Assembly: GCF_016899425.1 (NCBI RefSeq)
Contig: NZ_CP045995.1
Coordinates: 1,488,001-1,552,000 of the forward strand
Direction: 5' to 3'
Length of the DNA: 64,000 nt
From: Burkholderia sp. MS389
GTDB lineage: Bacteria > Pseudomonadota > Gammaproteobacteria > Burkholderiales > Burkholderiaceae
Part shown: in pieces, positions 7,884-15,408 of the stretch
Numbering within the stretch: the first letter of the stretch is position 1
Layout: each line of letters starts with the position of its first letter
The notes under the pieces: model-generated
Database searches by the model: none
Seen by the model: the letters and a program-made list of their open reading frames with translations, nothing else
What the model was told of the DNA's origin: nothing
Made by a program: the position numbers and the translations under genes

Positions 7884-8814
7884 CGGCGCGAGCATCATCC
7901 GGCGCCATCCGAGCCACCGCCTCGCGCGTCGTTGCGATTTCCGTTTCGAGCCAGTCGAGAAACCGCCTGACCTGCGGCTCGCGCTCGCGCCCCGGCCGGC
8001 ACAGTGCGACGAAGCGCGCACCGTCGAGCCGCACCGTGGGCTCGATCGGCATCAACGCGCCGCGCTCGACATGCTCGGCGGCCAGCACCGAGCTGAGCAG
8101 CGCGATACCCTGCCCGTGCAGCACGGCCTGCAACGCGTAATGCTCGTCGTCGTAATGGCGAAACACCGCGCGTTCGAGCCATGCTTCGCGGCCCGCCGCA
8201 CGACACCACGACGCCCAGTCGACCGACACCGGTAGCGGCGTATCCCACACGGTTTCGATCAGGTCGAGCGGCGCGTCGGCGCGATGCGCGTCGAACCCGG
8301 CGGCCGCATACGCGCCGAAATACTCGTCGATCAACGCAATCTCGTGCAGTGCGGGAAACCTGCGCGACGTCGCGCGAATCGCGAGATCGACGCGTGCATC
8401 GCGTTCGAGATCGACGAGCGTGTTCCCCGTTTCGACCTTGATGTGCAGGTGCGGATCGACGCGGCGAAACGCACCGAGCCGCGGAATCAGCCACATCGCC
8501 GCAAACGCGGGCGTGGTGGTCAGCACGAGCGGGCGCGCATCGGCCGCGTCCGGACGCAGCGCGTCGAGCCCGCGGCTCAGTGCCAGCAACGCATCGTGAC
8601 TCGCACGAAACAGTTGCTCGCCTTCCTCCGTCAGCCGCACGCCGCCCGCGCCGCGCTCGAACAGCAGCACGCCGACGCGGCTTTCGAGCGACTTGATCTG
8701 GTGCGACACGGCGGCCGGCGTCACGGACAGTTCTTCCGCGGCGGCCTTGAACGTGCCGAGCCGCGCCGACGATTCGAACACACGCAATGCGGTCAGGGGA
8801 ATTTTCGAGAACAC
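7870..8814 (-). CDS. LysR-family transcriptional regulator (GcvA-like)
   Basis: A 314-residue LysR regulator. The N-terminal winged HTH (residues about 5-65) reads LRVFESSARLGTFKAAAEEL, then SVTPAAVSHQIKSLE and the wing FERGAGGVRLTEEG. A periplasmic-binding-type effector domain follows (about 92-300, with LVLTTTPAFAAMWLIPRL at its start), as in GcvA/AmpR-type members. It is divergent from a PACE-family efflux gene, with a palindrome at 8843-8857 in the gap. By LysR convention it probably regulates that gene; the ligand is unknown. Confidence 0.85.
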   Translation of the reverse strand: MFSKIPLTALRVFESSARLGTFKAAAEELSVTPAAVSHQIKSLESRVGVLLFERGAGGVRLTEEGEQLFRASHDALLALSRGLDALRPDAADARPLVLTTTPAFAAMWLIPRLGAFRRVDPHLHIKVETGNTLVDLERDARVDLAIRATSRRFPALHEIALIDEYFGAYAAAGFDAHRADAPLDLIETVWDTPLPVSVDWASWCRAAGREAWLERAVFRHYDDEHYALQAVLHGQGIALLSSVLAAEHVERGALMPIEPTVRLDGARFVALCRPGREREPQVRRFLDWLETEIATTREAVARMAPDDARAATRT

Positions 8815-8842
8815 GGGGCCTCGCGGGCCGGATGCGGCCGGG

Positions 8843-8857
8843 TTGAATTCGATTCAA
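8843..8857. promoter_or_regulatory. LysR-type operator palindrome
   Basis: The perfect inverted repeat TTGAATTCGATTCAA (6-bp arms, 3-bp centre) has the T-N11-A form used by LysR regulators. It lies 29 bp before the LysR gene start and about 105 bp before the divergent PACE gene. A similar half site (GTGAATTGAAG) follows at about 8873-8883. Confidence 0.55.
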
Positions 8858-8961
8858 TCCGGGTGAGATTAGGTGAATTGAAGCGGCTGCGCAACGCGGC
8901 TAGCCTTCCGGAACGTCGCGGCACGTCGCCGCGGCGGTTGCCGTCGAACCGGAGGAACCCC

Positions 8962-9387
8962 GTGCAAGGCCTATCGCGCAGGATCACGCAGGCGGTGCTC
9001 TACGAAGCGATCGCCATTTCCTGCATCTCGCCCGCGATCGCGGCGATCTTCAAGCAGGACCTCGTCTACTCGGGCGCGCTGTCGGCGACGATGTCGGCGA
9101 TCGCGATGCTGTGGAACATGCTCTTCAATGCGCTGTTCGAGCGCTGGGAAGCATCGCGCCGGCAGCCGGCGCGTACGCTCGGGCGGCGGATCCTGCATGC
9201 GACCGGATTCGAGGGCGGGCTGATCTTCATCCTCGTGCCGGTCGTGTCGTGGTGGCTCGACATCTCGTGGTTCGATGCGTTCTTCGTCGATATCGCGCTG
9301 TTCGCGTTCTTCTTCTGCTACGCGTTCGTGTTCCAGTGGGCGTTCGATCGCGTGTTCGACGTGCCGGTGGCGACGAAGGGGAAATGA
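8962..9387 (+). CDS. PACE-family multidrug/biocide efflux transporter
   Basis: This 141-residue membrane protein consists of two tandem BTP domains, each of two helices, as in the AceI/PACE family of chlorhexidine and acriflavine exporters. The repeated pattern of acidic residue and NMLFN..F..WE..R (about residues 48-65) matches the family, and the second repeat ends FVFQWAFDRVFDVP. The start is GTG 8962 because GGAGG is 6 bases upstream. A LysR gene is divergent, the usual arrangement for PACE genes. Its last 32 bp recur at 11390-11421, flanking the following cassette. Confidence 0.8.
   Translation: MQGLSRRITQAVLYEAIAISCISPAIAAIFKQDLVYSGALSATMSAIAMLWNMLFNALFERWEASRRQPARTLGRRILHATGFEGGLIFILVPVVSWWLDISWFDAFFVDIALFAFFFCYAFVFQWAFDRVFDVPVATKGK
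9350..9381 (+). repeat. Left copy of a 32-bp direct repeat flanking the T6SS cassette
   Basis: These bases are the 3' end of the PACE gene (coding VFDVPVATKG). They recur at 11390-11421 with one mismatch (T9368 against C11408). Similarity continues to 40 bp with three more mismatches and shared TGAGC. The 2.0-kb lower-GC T6SS cassette lies between the copies. Confidence 0.8.
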
Positions 9388-9448
9388 GCGACGCGGCTCA
9401 TATTGCAAGGAAAAGACCTGGATATGCGCCGTCGCGCCACGAAATGCA

Positions 9449-9901
9449 TTACCTATTGATACAACAGTGGTCGGAACAGCCGGGGAGCAATGTTATCTCC
9501 GCACGTTTTGCGTTCTCATTGTCCTGAATACTCATGCGTTGATAGACATAACTGTGAACAGCGTAGCGCTCCTGTTTCAGCCCGAAATGCATCAACAACC
9601 GTTGAGCGGACTCGGCTCTTCTGACAGACAGTTCATCGGGTTCGATTTCTGCGGACTCGGCTACACCACTCACGGCTACACCTTCTCGAACAGGAAACTG
9701 CGACAGCATTTTCGATACCCAGGCTTCCAGTCTCTTCGCTTGCTCCACACTCACCGCTGCAGAATTCTGCGCGAACATAAGATCGAAATTTTGTCCTGGC
9801 AAGCTCTCGACACTGTCGCAAGCATACGAAGGTCCAGTCACAAACAATAAGACTGCACCGCTAATCAAGCCAGATAACATATGCCGAAATGCTGTCTGCA
9901 T
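9449..9901 (-). CDS. Exported OmpA-like domain protein of the PAAR/M35 cassette
   Basis: A 150-residue protein starting MQTAFRHMLSGLISGAVLLF with a signal peptide ending SYA before CDSVESLPG. The mature part resembles a compact OmpA C-terminal domain: FDLMFAQNSAAVSVEQAKRLEAW, then RRAESAQRLLMHFGL, and NAKRAEITLLPG at the end. Its start overlaps the 3' end of the M35 gene by 41 bp, so the two are co-transcribed. The position after a putative T6SS effector and the periplasmic location would suit an immunity or self-protection protein, but that is inference. Confidence 0.65.
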   Translation of the reverse strand: MQTAFRHMLSGLISGAVLLFVTGPSYACDSVESLPGQNFDLMFAQNSAAVSVEQAKRLEAWVSKMLSQFPVREGVAVSGVAESAEIEPDELSVRRAESAQRLLMHFGLKQERYAVHSYVYQRMSIQDNENAKRAEITLLPGCSDHCCINR

Positions 9902-10529
9902 TTTTAATAGCCATATCTGGGTTATTTTGACCCCACTCGGGCAGAAAGCGTGTGATTCCATACTTTGGATCGCCGGCTCCGAACGTATCTGTGAAGTGAG
10001 TACACTCGTGGATGATTGTCGACAACTTGGAAGTCGCTGCCCGGCTTCTGTCACGAATCGTGCAAAATTCTTCGTGGATGCTGATTGTGCGCGTTGCAGT
10101 GTCTGGACCACATACGTGCGCAACAGTGCCAACATTTTTGTTGGTCGGCAAGCATCCAAGCGATCGATCCAGATCGGGGTGAGCTCTCAGAAAGTTCGCC
10201 GGACCTAGCGACCGCATAACTGCAAGGGTGGCCGTCAACCCCGTGACAAGACGGTGGCGAATCTCGTGGTCGCTCGCGCCGAACCACGTCCAGACACGCC
10301 TACGCTCTTCTGGCGACCACTCGGCCAATCTCTCAAGCCGCTCCTTCACCAGGTCGGCGCCCTCATCGCGTAGTTGCATCATCAGCTTTCTGAATTCCGC
10401 GTCGGTCATGGCCGGGCAGATTGGCGGACCGTTGAGTGTCAGGAATACCTTAAGCTTCGAACCCTGCACGGTGTTCGTCACGGCAGAATCGTGAACGCAA
10501 ACGTATTCGTTACAGGGCATTGTCATCAT
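9861..10529 (-). CDS. M35-type (aspzincin) metallo-endopeptidase, candidate T6SS effector
   Basis: This 222-residue protein has HECTH at residues 174-178 followed by TFGAGDPKYG (Asp187, Tyr190), the HExxH plus distal Asp arrangement of M35 aspzincins. NADSISAYV follows near the C-terminus, where the family carries a conserved NA-D element. The N-terminal ~100 residues are helical and charged (AEFRKLMMQLRDEG). The gene overlaps the end of the PAAR gene by 20 bp. ATGs at 10526 and 10520 are also possible because GGAG is very close to the first ATG. A metallopeptidase directly behind a PAAR spike is a common T6SS cargo layout; target unknown. Confidence 0.7.
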   Translation of the reverse strand: MMTMPCNEYVCVHDSAVTNTVQGSKLKVFLTLNGPPICPAMTDAEFRKLMMQLRDEGADLVKERLERLAEWSPEERRRVWTWFGASDHEIRHRLVTGLTATLAVMRSLGPANFLRAHPDLDRSLGCLPTNKNVGTVAHVCGPDTATRTISIHEEFCTIRDRSRAATSKLSTIIHECTHFTDTFGAGDPKYGITRFLPEWGQNNPDMAIKNADSISAYVIWLD

Positions 10530-11061
10530 TCTCCATGATCTCGAGCCTCAGTTTTTCGGCGCCACGTGTGGCTACACGCTGGGTGTTTCCTTCGAAATCC
10601 GTGACACCGCTGAAGACCCGCCCCGAAGTTGTGTATATGCGGTACTGAACATGTACAAGCGGCCTACCGCTTCGCTCATCACACAAGACATATTGCTCGT
10701 CGTTGGCCGCGAACGCTGATTCAGGGTGATTTCGGATCGGTTCAGTCAATGCAGCTGCTTGCTCGGTCGTGAATATCATCTTCATGCCACGCTCGGCATA
10801 AAAGACGGGCGGCGGATTGCATCCACAAACGTTGACGTCACCGCTCAACGCCCAGGGTTTGCCGTTCGGCCCGGTTCCGGGCCATCGCGGCCCTTTCGGC
10901 GCGATAAATCCGTTCTTCCCGCAAGCAGTACAGTAGGTTTTCATGCCGAGCGTAGCGATATGCACGCGCGGCGGCGGGTTGGAACAAGTGACGGTCGGCA
11001 GGCCTTCCGTGATCGTCGCACTGCCGCCTCGGTCACCTTCGGCGAGGAAGTAGCGGATCAT
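10510..11061 (-). CDS. PAAR-domain protein (T6SS spike tip) with C-terminal extension
   Basis: The 183-residue protein begins MIRYFLAEGDRGGSATITEG and has the Gly/Pro-rich PAAR-like fold. Two NPPP motifs, a CTACGK segment and VCGCNPPP suggest a Cys-bound metal at the tip. Residues about 120-175 form an extension (VQYRIYTTSGRVFSG, then GAEKLRLEIME) resembling the transthyretin-like extensions often found on PAAR proteins. Its ATG overlaps the stop of a 48-codon ORF (ATGA) and its 3' end overlaps the M35 gene. No VgrG or structural T6SS gene is in the window, so this is an orphan cargo module. Confidence 0.7.
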   Translation of the reverse strand: MIRYFLAEGDRGGSATITEGLPTVTCSNPPPRVHIATLGMKTYCTACGKNGFIAPKGPRWPGTGPNGKPWALSGDVNVCGCNPPPVFYAERGMKMIFTTEQAAALTEPIRNHPESAFAANDEQYVLCDERSGRPLVHVQYRIYTTSGRVFSGVTDFEGNTQRVATRGAEKLRLEIMENDDNAL

Positions 11062-11204
11062 GCGCCATCCTCCCGTTCAACGCATGCGATTGCAGGCACT
11101 ACGACCGTCTGGCAGTTGACGGTCTCGTTGCCCCGCCCGCCGCGCTGGGCAGATGAGCCGACGACAGTCGATGAATACGCAAGTATTCTCTGCTTGTGCT
11201 GCAT
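11058..11204 (-). CDS. 48-residue ORF translationally coupled to the PAAR gene
   Basis: A short ORF starting MQHKQRILAYSSTVVGSSAQ at 11202-11204, with an AAGGAG ribosome-binding site 7 bases upstream. Its TGA stop overlaps the PAAR start as ATGA, a typical coupling signal. It has two Cys, no signal peptide and no recognised family. The strong ribosome-binding site and exact overlap are the support; a leader peptide for the cassette or a small T6SS accessory protein are both possible. Confidence 0.5.
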   Translation of the reverse strand: MQHKQRILAYSSTVVGSSAQRGGRGNETVNCQTVVVPAIACVEREDGA

Positions 11205-11389
11205 CCGAATTCTCCTTCGTGAAATTGATGCAATTGACTCCCACCAAAATGCACGATCCGGAAGCAGCTTTCAATCATACGAGTTCGAAATTCGTATAAC
11301 TAACTTTTATGTACTTCTATTACTCAAATTCTGGATCGTTCGAACAGAGCACGATCCAGCACACGAATAGCCCTGAACACGAGAAAAAG
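11205..11389. promoter_or_regulatory. AT-rich leader of the T6SS cassette
   Basis: This stretch is visibly richer in A and T than its surroundings and holds no gene. It must contain the promoter for the leftward cassette. Runs such as AACTTTTATGTACTTCTATT stand out, but no convincing -35/-10 pair was fixed. Confidence 0.3.
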
Positions 11390-11421
11390 GCGTGTTCGAC
11401 GTGCCGGCGGCGACGAAGGGG
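11390..11421 (+). repeat. Right copy of the 32-bp direct repeat
   Basis: This matches 9350-9381 with one mismatch. Read in the PACE frame it encodes VFDVPAATKGS followed by TGA, i.e. an alternative intact C-terminus for the efflux protein. That suggests the cassette entered within the last codons of the PACE gene and rebuilt its end. Confidence 0.8.
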
Positions 11422-11436
11422 TCGTGAGCCGGAGGC

Positions 11437-12063
11437 CTACGCCCCGCCGGCAATTTTCGGCAACTGCCAGCCGAACCGCACCGCCGCCATCCGCAGCGCA
11501 AAACAGGCGATGCCGCCGAGCACGGCCGCGACGACCGACGGGCAACCGAGTCGCCGGCACAGCACGACGACGACCGCGCCGAGCAGCGCCGCGCTCGCAT
11601 AGATGTCGGTGACCAGTACGACCGGTATCCGCGCGAGCAGCAGATCGCGCACGACGCCGCCGCCGCAGCCGGTCACGGCGCCCATCAGCGTTGCAATGAA
11701 CGGGTGGACGCGGAATTCGAGCGCCTTCACCGCGCCCGCGACCGCGAACAGCGCGAGGCCGGCCGCATCGAGCGTCGTGAGCAGCGACGGCGAAAACGAC
11801 GCGACCCGCGCATGAAACACGAAGGCGAACAGCCCGGCGGCGAACGCGAGCGCCGGATAACGCCAGTCGCTCACGGCGCTCGGCGGCCGCGCGCCGATCA
11901 GCAGGTCGCGAATCACGCCGCCACCGAGCGCGACGACGAGCGACAGCACCATCACCCCGAACAGGTCGAGGCCGGCGCCGATCGCCGCATTGGCGCCCTC
12001 GATCGCGAACACCCCCGTGCCCGCGAGATCGGCGGCGAGCACGACTTGCTCGATGCGCTTCAT
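11437..12063 (-). CDS. TRIC-type cation channel family protein (UPF0126)
   Basis: This 208-residue membrane protein starts MKRIEQVVLAADLAGTGVFA and has about seven hydrophobic segments. It carries two copies of the family signature, GGGVIRDLLIG (about residue 48) and GGGVVRDLLL (about 135), from the internal duplication of three-helix units. Bacterial homologues of TRIC form trimeric potassium-permeable channels in the inner membrane. The ATG at 12063 is chosen; an in-frame extension to 12285 is Arg-rich and unlike the family. It stands downstream of the choline transporter on the same strand but is separated from it by a terminator. Confidence 0.8.
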   Translation of the reverse strand: MKRIEQVVLAADLAGTGVFAIEGANAAIGAGLDLFGVMVLSLVVALGGGVIRDLLIGARPPSAVSDWRYPALAFAAGLFAFVFHARVASFSPSLLTTLDAAGLALFAVAGAVKALEFRVHPFIATLMGAVTGCGGGVVRDLLLARIPVVLVTDIYASAALLGAVVVVLCRRLGCPSVVAAVLGGIACFALRMAAVRFGWQLPKIAGGA

Positions 12064-12261
12064 GCGAATGAATGGTCGAAGCACCGGACGGTCCGGTTGC
12101 AGCCTGCGTCGACCGAAGCGGTCGCGTGATTCGGCCACGTGCCGGCTGCGTGTTGCCGTCCGGATGCATCCAGCGGGTTGCGGGCCATGGCCGTCTCCTC
12201 GATCGGGGATCGAGCAGTCTAGCGCATCGCCCGCCGTCGGCGCGAGCACGAAGCACGTAGC

Positions 12262-12299
12262 AAAAAACCGGCGCAAGCAGGTCACCCCGCTTACGCCGG
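12262..12299 (-). terminator. Rho-independent terminator of the choline/betaine locus
   Basis: Read on the minus strand, CCGGCGTAAGC and GCTTGCGCCGG form an 11-bp stem (one G-U pair) around a GGGGTGACCT loop, followed by six T. It starts about 55 bases after the stop of the binding-protein gene. Confidence 0.75.
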
Positions 12300-12353
12300 C
12301 TCAACATTCACGTCAGGCTTCGGGCCGCAGCCGCAAAGCCCGACGCGTCATGC

Positions 12354-13301
12354 TCAATGCGCGCCGAGATACGCCTTCACCGCCGGCAGGCCCGGCTTGC
12401 CGTCGATCGTCGTCACGCCGGCCAGCCACTTGTCGAGTGCGTCCGGGTTCGCCTTCAGCCACGCGGCGGCAGCCTTGTTCGGGTCCTGCTTGTTCATGAT
12501 CGGCACCATCACGTGGTTCTCGATCGCCGTCGTGAACTGCAGGTTCGACACGAACTTCGCGACGTTCGGGCAGCGCTGCGCGTAGTCGGGCGGCGTCGCC
12601 GTCAGCACCTTCGCTTCGCCGTAGTTCGGGCCGAACACGTCGTCGCCGCCGGTCAGGTAGTCGATCTTCATCTGCACGTTCATCGGATGCGGCTCCCAGC
12701 CGAGGAACACAATCCACTGCTTGTCGCGGATCGCGCGATTCACCTCGACCAGCATCCCGGCCTCGCTCGACTCGACCAGCTTGAACTTGCCGAGGCCGAA
12801 CTGGTTGCCGTCGATCATCTTCTTGATCAGCGCGTTGCCATCGTTGCCGGGCTCGATCCCGTAGATCTTGCCGTTGAGCTTGTCCGCGTATTTCTGGATG
12901 TCCGCGAACGACTTCAGGCCGCCCTGGTACACGTAGTCGGGCACCGCGAGCGTGTATTTCGCGCCGGTCAGGTTCGGCGTCGCGAGCACCTTGATCGTGC
13001 CGGCCTTCGTGAACGGCTGGATGATCGGGTCCATCGTCGGCGACCAGTAGCCGAGGAACACGTCGATCTGCTTGCTCTTGATCCCCGCGAACGTGATCGG
13101 CACCGACGCGATCGTCTTCGTCGGGTTGTAGCCGAGCCCCTGCAGCATCGTCGATGCGAGGCCCGTGGTCGCCGCGATGTCGGACCAGCCGACATCGGCG
13201 AAGCGCACGTTCTTGCACACGGGCGGATCGGCCGCATAGACGGCCGACATCGGTGCGGTCATCCCGATCCCGCACACCGCTGCGATCAATAGGCGCTTCA
13301 T
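12354..13301 (-). CDS. Choline/glycine betaine ABC transporter substrate-binding protein
   Basis: This 315-residue periplasmic binding protein has a signal peptide (MKRLLIAAVCGIGMTAPM to VYAA) and the OpuAC/ProX fold. VRFADVGWSDIAATTGLAS near residue 34 and VFLGYWSPTMDP near 81 supply aromatic residues of the type that cage the trimethylammonium group, as does IVFLGWEPHPMN near 198. Such proteins (ChoX, CbcX) bind choline, betaine or carnitine. It lies downstream of the GlxA-type regulator, permease and ATPase on the same strand. Confidence 0.85.
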   Translation of the reverse strand: MKRLLIAAVCGIGMTAPMSAVYAADPPVCKNVRFADVGWSDIAATTGLASTMLQGLGYNPTKTIASVPITFAGIKSKQIDVFLGYWSPTMDPIIQPFTKAGTIKVLATPNLTGAKYTLAVPDYVYQGGLKSFADIQKYADKLNGKIYGIEPGNDGNALIKKMIDGNQFGLGKFKLVESSEAGMLVEVNRAIRDKQWIVFLGWEPHPMNVQMKIDYLTGGDDVFGPNYGEAKVLTATPPDYAQRCPNVAKFVSNLQFTTAIENHVMVPIMNKQDPNKAAAAWLKANPDALDKWLAGVTTIDGKPGLPAVKAYLGAH

Positions 13302-13404
13302 CTTGCTTCTCCTCAAAGTGATGTCGTTTGCTTGAATCCGGGATCGTTTATTGAAGCCGCGCGCCGCGATCCCGGCGACGTCGCGGACCGAATGATTGCC
13401 CCGT

Positions 13405-14403
13405 TCAGCGCCCCGGCAGCCGGCGCTCGTAGCTCGGCGCATGGCCGAACTGCGCGCGGTATGCCTTGCTGAAATGACACGGCGAATGAAAGCCGCAGAC
13501 CGTCGTCACGCGCGCGATCGATGCGTCGGTCGTGCGCAGCAGGTCGCGTGCGCGTTTCAGGCGCAGCGTCAGGTAATAGTGGGTCGGCGATACGTTCAGG
13601 TACACCTTGAACATGCGCTGCAGATGCCGCTGCGACAGCCGCACGAGCCGCGCGAGTTCCTCGAGCGACAGCGGCTCCTCGATGTTCGCCTCCATCAGCC
13701 GCACGACCTCGATCAGCTCCGCGCGCGAGAAGCCGACGCGCGCGTCGACCGGAATCGGCTGCGTATCGGTCGAACTGCGGATGCGCTCCAGGATGAACTG
13801 CTCGGAGACCTGCGCGGCGAGCTGCTGGCCGAACCGCATGCCGACGAGGTTCAGCATCAGGTCGAGCGGCGCGGTGCCGCCCGTGCAGGTCAGCCGGTCG
13901 CGATCGACGACGAACAGCTCGTCGGCGAAGCCCACCTGCGGAAATTCGGAATGCAGCGCGGACAGGTTCTCCCAGTGCACGGTGCAGCGATAGCCGTCGA
14001 GCAGGCCGCTCGACATCAGCGCGTACGCGCCCGTGCAGATGCCGCCGAGCGGCAGCCCGCGTTCGGCGAGCGCCGCGAGCGTATCGCGCGCGCCCGCGTC
14101 GACCACGTCGCGGATGCGGATGCCGCCGCACACGATCATCACGTCGGGCAGGTTGTCGTAGTCGAGCGCCTGCGTGGGCCGCACCGCGATGCCGTTGCTG
14201 GCATGCGCGGGCGCGCCGTCGAGCGAGTAGATCGACCACTTGTAGTGATCCGCCCGCCCGACGTAGTTCGCCATCCGAAGCACTTCGACCGCGCTCGAGA
14301 ACGCGATCATCGAGAAATTCGGCAGCGTGAGGAAGCCGAAATGGGCGAGGGACGAAACCGGTGAAACGCAGGCGGCGGGCGCGACGGCGACGGCGGACGT
14401 CAC
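13405..14403 (-). CDS. GlxA-family AraC-type regulator, GbdR-like
   Basis: A 332-residue protein with an N-terminal DJ-1/PfpI-like amidotransferase domain (residues about 20-190, FGFLTLPNFSMIAFSSAVE, with GGICTGAYAL around the nucleophile elbow) and a C-terminal AraC HTH pair (about 225-325, LSLEELARLVRLSQRHLQRMF and ARVTTVCGFHSPCHFSKAYR). GTG 14403 is the start because AGGAG lies 6 bases upstream; an earlier in-frame ATG at 14472 lacks this. GbdR of Pseudomonas has this architecture and activates betaine catabolism and uptake genes. Its place between the permease and binding-protein genes of a betaine/choline ABC system supports the same role here. Confidence 0.8.
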   Translation of the reverse strand: MTSAVAVAPAACVSPVSSLAHFGFLTLPNFSMIAFSSAVEVLRMANYVGRADHYKWSIYSLDGAPAHASNGIAVRPTQALDYDNLPDVMIVCGGIRIRDVVDAGARDTLAALAERGLPLGGICTGAYALMSSGLLDGYRCTVHWENLSALHSEFPQVGFADELFVVDRDRLTCTGGTAPLDLMLNLVGMRFGQQLAAQVSEQFILERIRSSTDTQPIPVDARVGFSRAELIEVVRLMEANIEEPLSLEELARLVRLSQRHLQRMFKVYLNVSPTHYYLTLRLKRARDLLRTTDASIARVTTVCGFHSPCHFSKAYRAQFGHAPSYERRLPGR

Positions 14404-14511
14404 ATCGGTCTCCTGGCGAGGAGGTTGTAGAGGGCCAGCCCCGCGGCCGAAGCCGCGGGAGCCGTTATCCATTCAGGGTGAGCGGCAGGAGCGTGGTCCG
14501 GCCGCCGGAGA

Positions 14512-15408
14512 TCAGGCCTGCGCGGGCGAAGCCTTCACGCGAAAGAGCTGCTTGAGGCCCGAGAACAGCGGCGCCTTCACGGTGCCCGGCGCGCGGCCGA
14601 AGCTCTCGGTGATGCGGTCGAGAATGATCGCGAGCAGCACGACCGACAGGCCGCTTTCGAAGCCGAGGCCGATGTCGAGACGCTGGATACTCGCGAGCAC
14701 GTCGTTGCCGAGGCCGCCGGCGCCGACCATCGACGCGATGATCACCATCGACAGCGCCATCATGATCGTCTGGTTCACGCCCTGCATGATCGACGGCAGC
14801 GCGTTCGGGAACTGCACCTTGTACAGCAGTTGCCACGGCGTGCAGCCGAACGCCTGGCCGGCTTCGACGATCTCGCGGTTCACGTGGCGGATGCCGAGGC
14901 TCGTGAGACGCACCGCGGGCGGCATCGCAAAGATCACCGTCGACAGGATCCCCGGCACGCGGCCGAGACCGAACAGCATCGCGGCCGGAATCAGGTAGAC
15001 GAAGGCCGGCATCGTCTGCATCAGGTCGAGGATCGGGCGAACGATCGCGGCGACCCACTTGCTCTTCGCGGCCCAGATGCCGAGCGGGATGCCGAGCACG
15101 AGGCTGATGATCGTCGACGACAGCGTGAGGCCGAGCGTGATGACCGTCTGGTCCCAGAAGCCGGTCGCGAAGATCAGCAGCAGCGATGCGGTGGTGAACA
15201 GCGCGAAGCGCCAGCCCACCCGCCACAGCCCGACGCCGATGAAGATCGCCATCATCAGCCACATCGGGATCGCCTGCAGGCCATGCTCGACGAATGCCGC
15301 GAGCCCCTCGATCGCTTGACCGATCGCGTCGAACGTCTTCGCGTCGTGGTCGAGCAGGTAGTGAACGGACTGGTCGACCCAGGTACCGAGCGGAATCATT
15401 TCAGACAT
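14512..15408 (-). CDS. Choline/glycine betaine ABC transporter permease
   Basis: This 298-residue inner-membrane permease of the ProW/OpuAB type has about six helices in the central domain. The EAA-loop region (GQAFGCTPWQLLYKVQFPNALPSIM, quoted in parts at about residues 187-210) contacts the ATPase. It overlaps the end of the ATPase gene by 8 bp, indicating coupled translation. Confidence 0.87.
   Translation of the reverse strand: MSEMIPLGTWVDQSVHYLLDHDAKTFDAIGQAIEGLAAFVEHGLQAIPMWLMMAIFIGVGLWRVGWRFALFTTASLLLIFATGFWDQTVITLGLTLSSTIISLVLGIPLGIWAAKSKWVAAIVRPILDLMQTMPAFVYLIPAAMLFGLGRVPGILSTVIFAMPPAVRLTSLGIRHVNREIVEAGQAFGCTPWQLLYKVQFPNALPSIMQGVNQTIMMALSMVIIASMVGAGGLGNDVLASIQRLDIGLGFESGLSVVLLAIILDRITESFGRAPGTVKAPLFSGLKQLFRVKASPAQA

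Noticed and set aside
9350..11421. Insertion sequence or transposon between the 32-bp repeats
   Set aside because: No transposase, integrase or terminal inverted repeats are visible in the 2-kb cassette; only the direct repeats support mobility.
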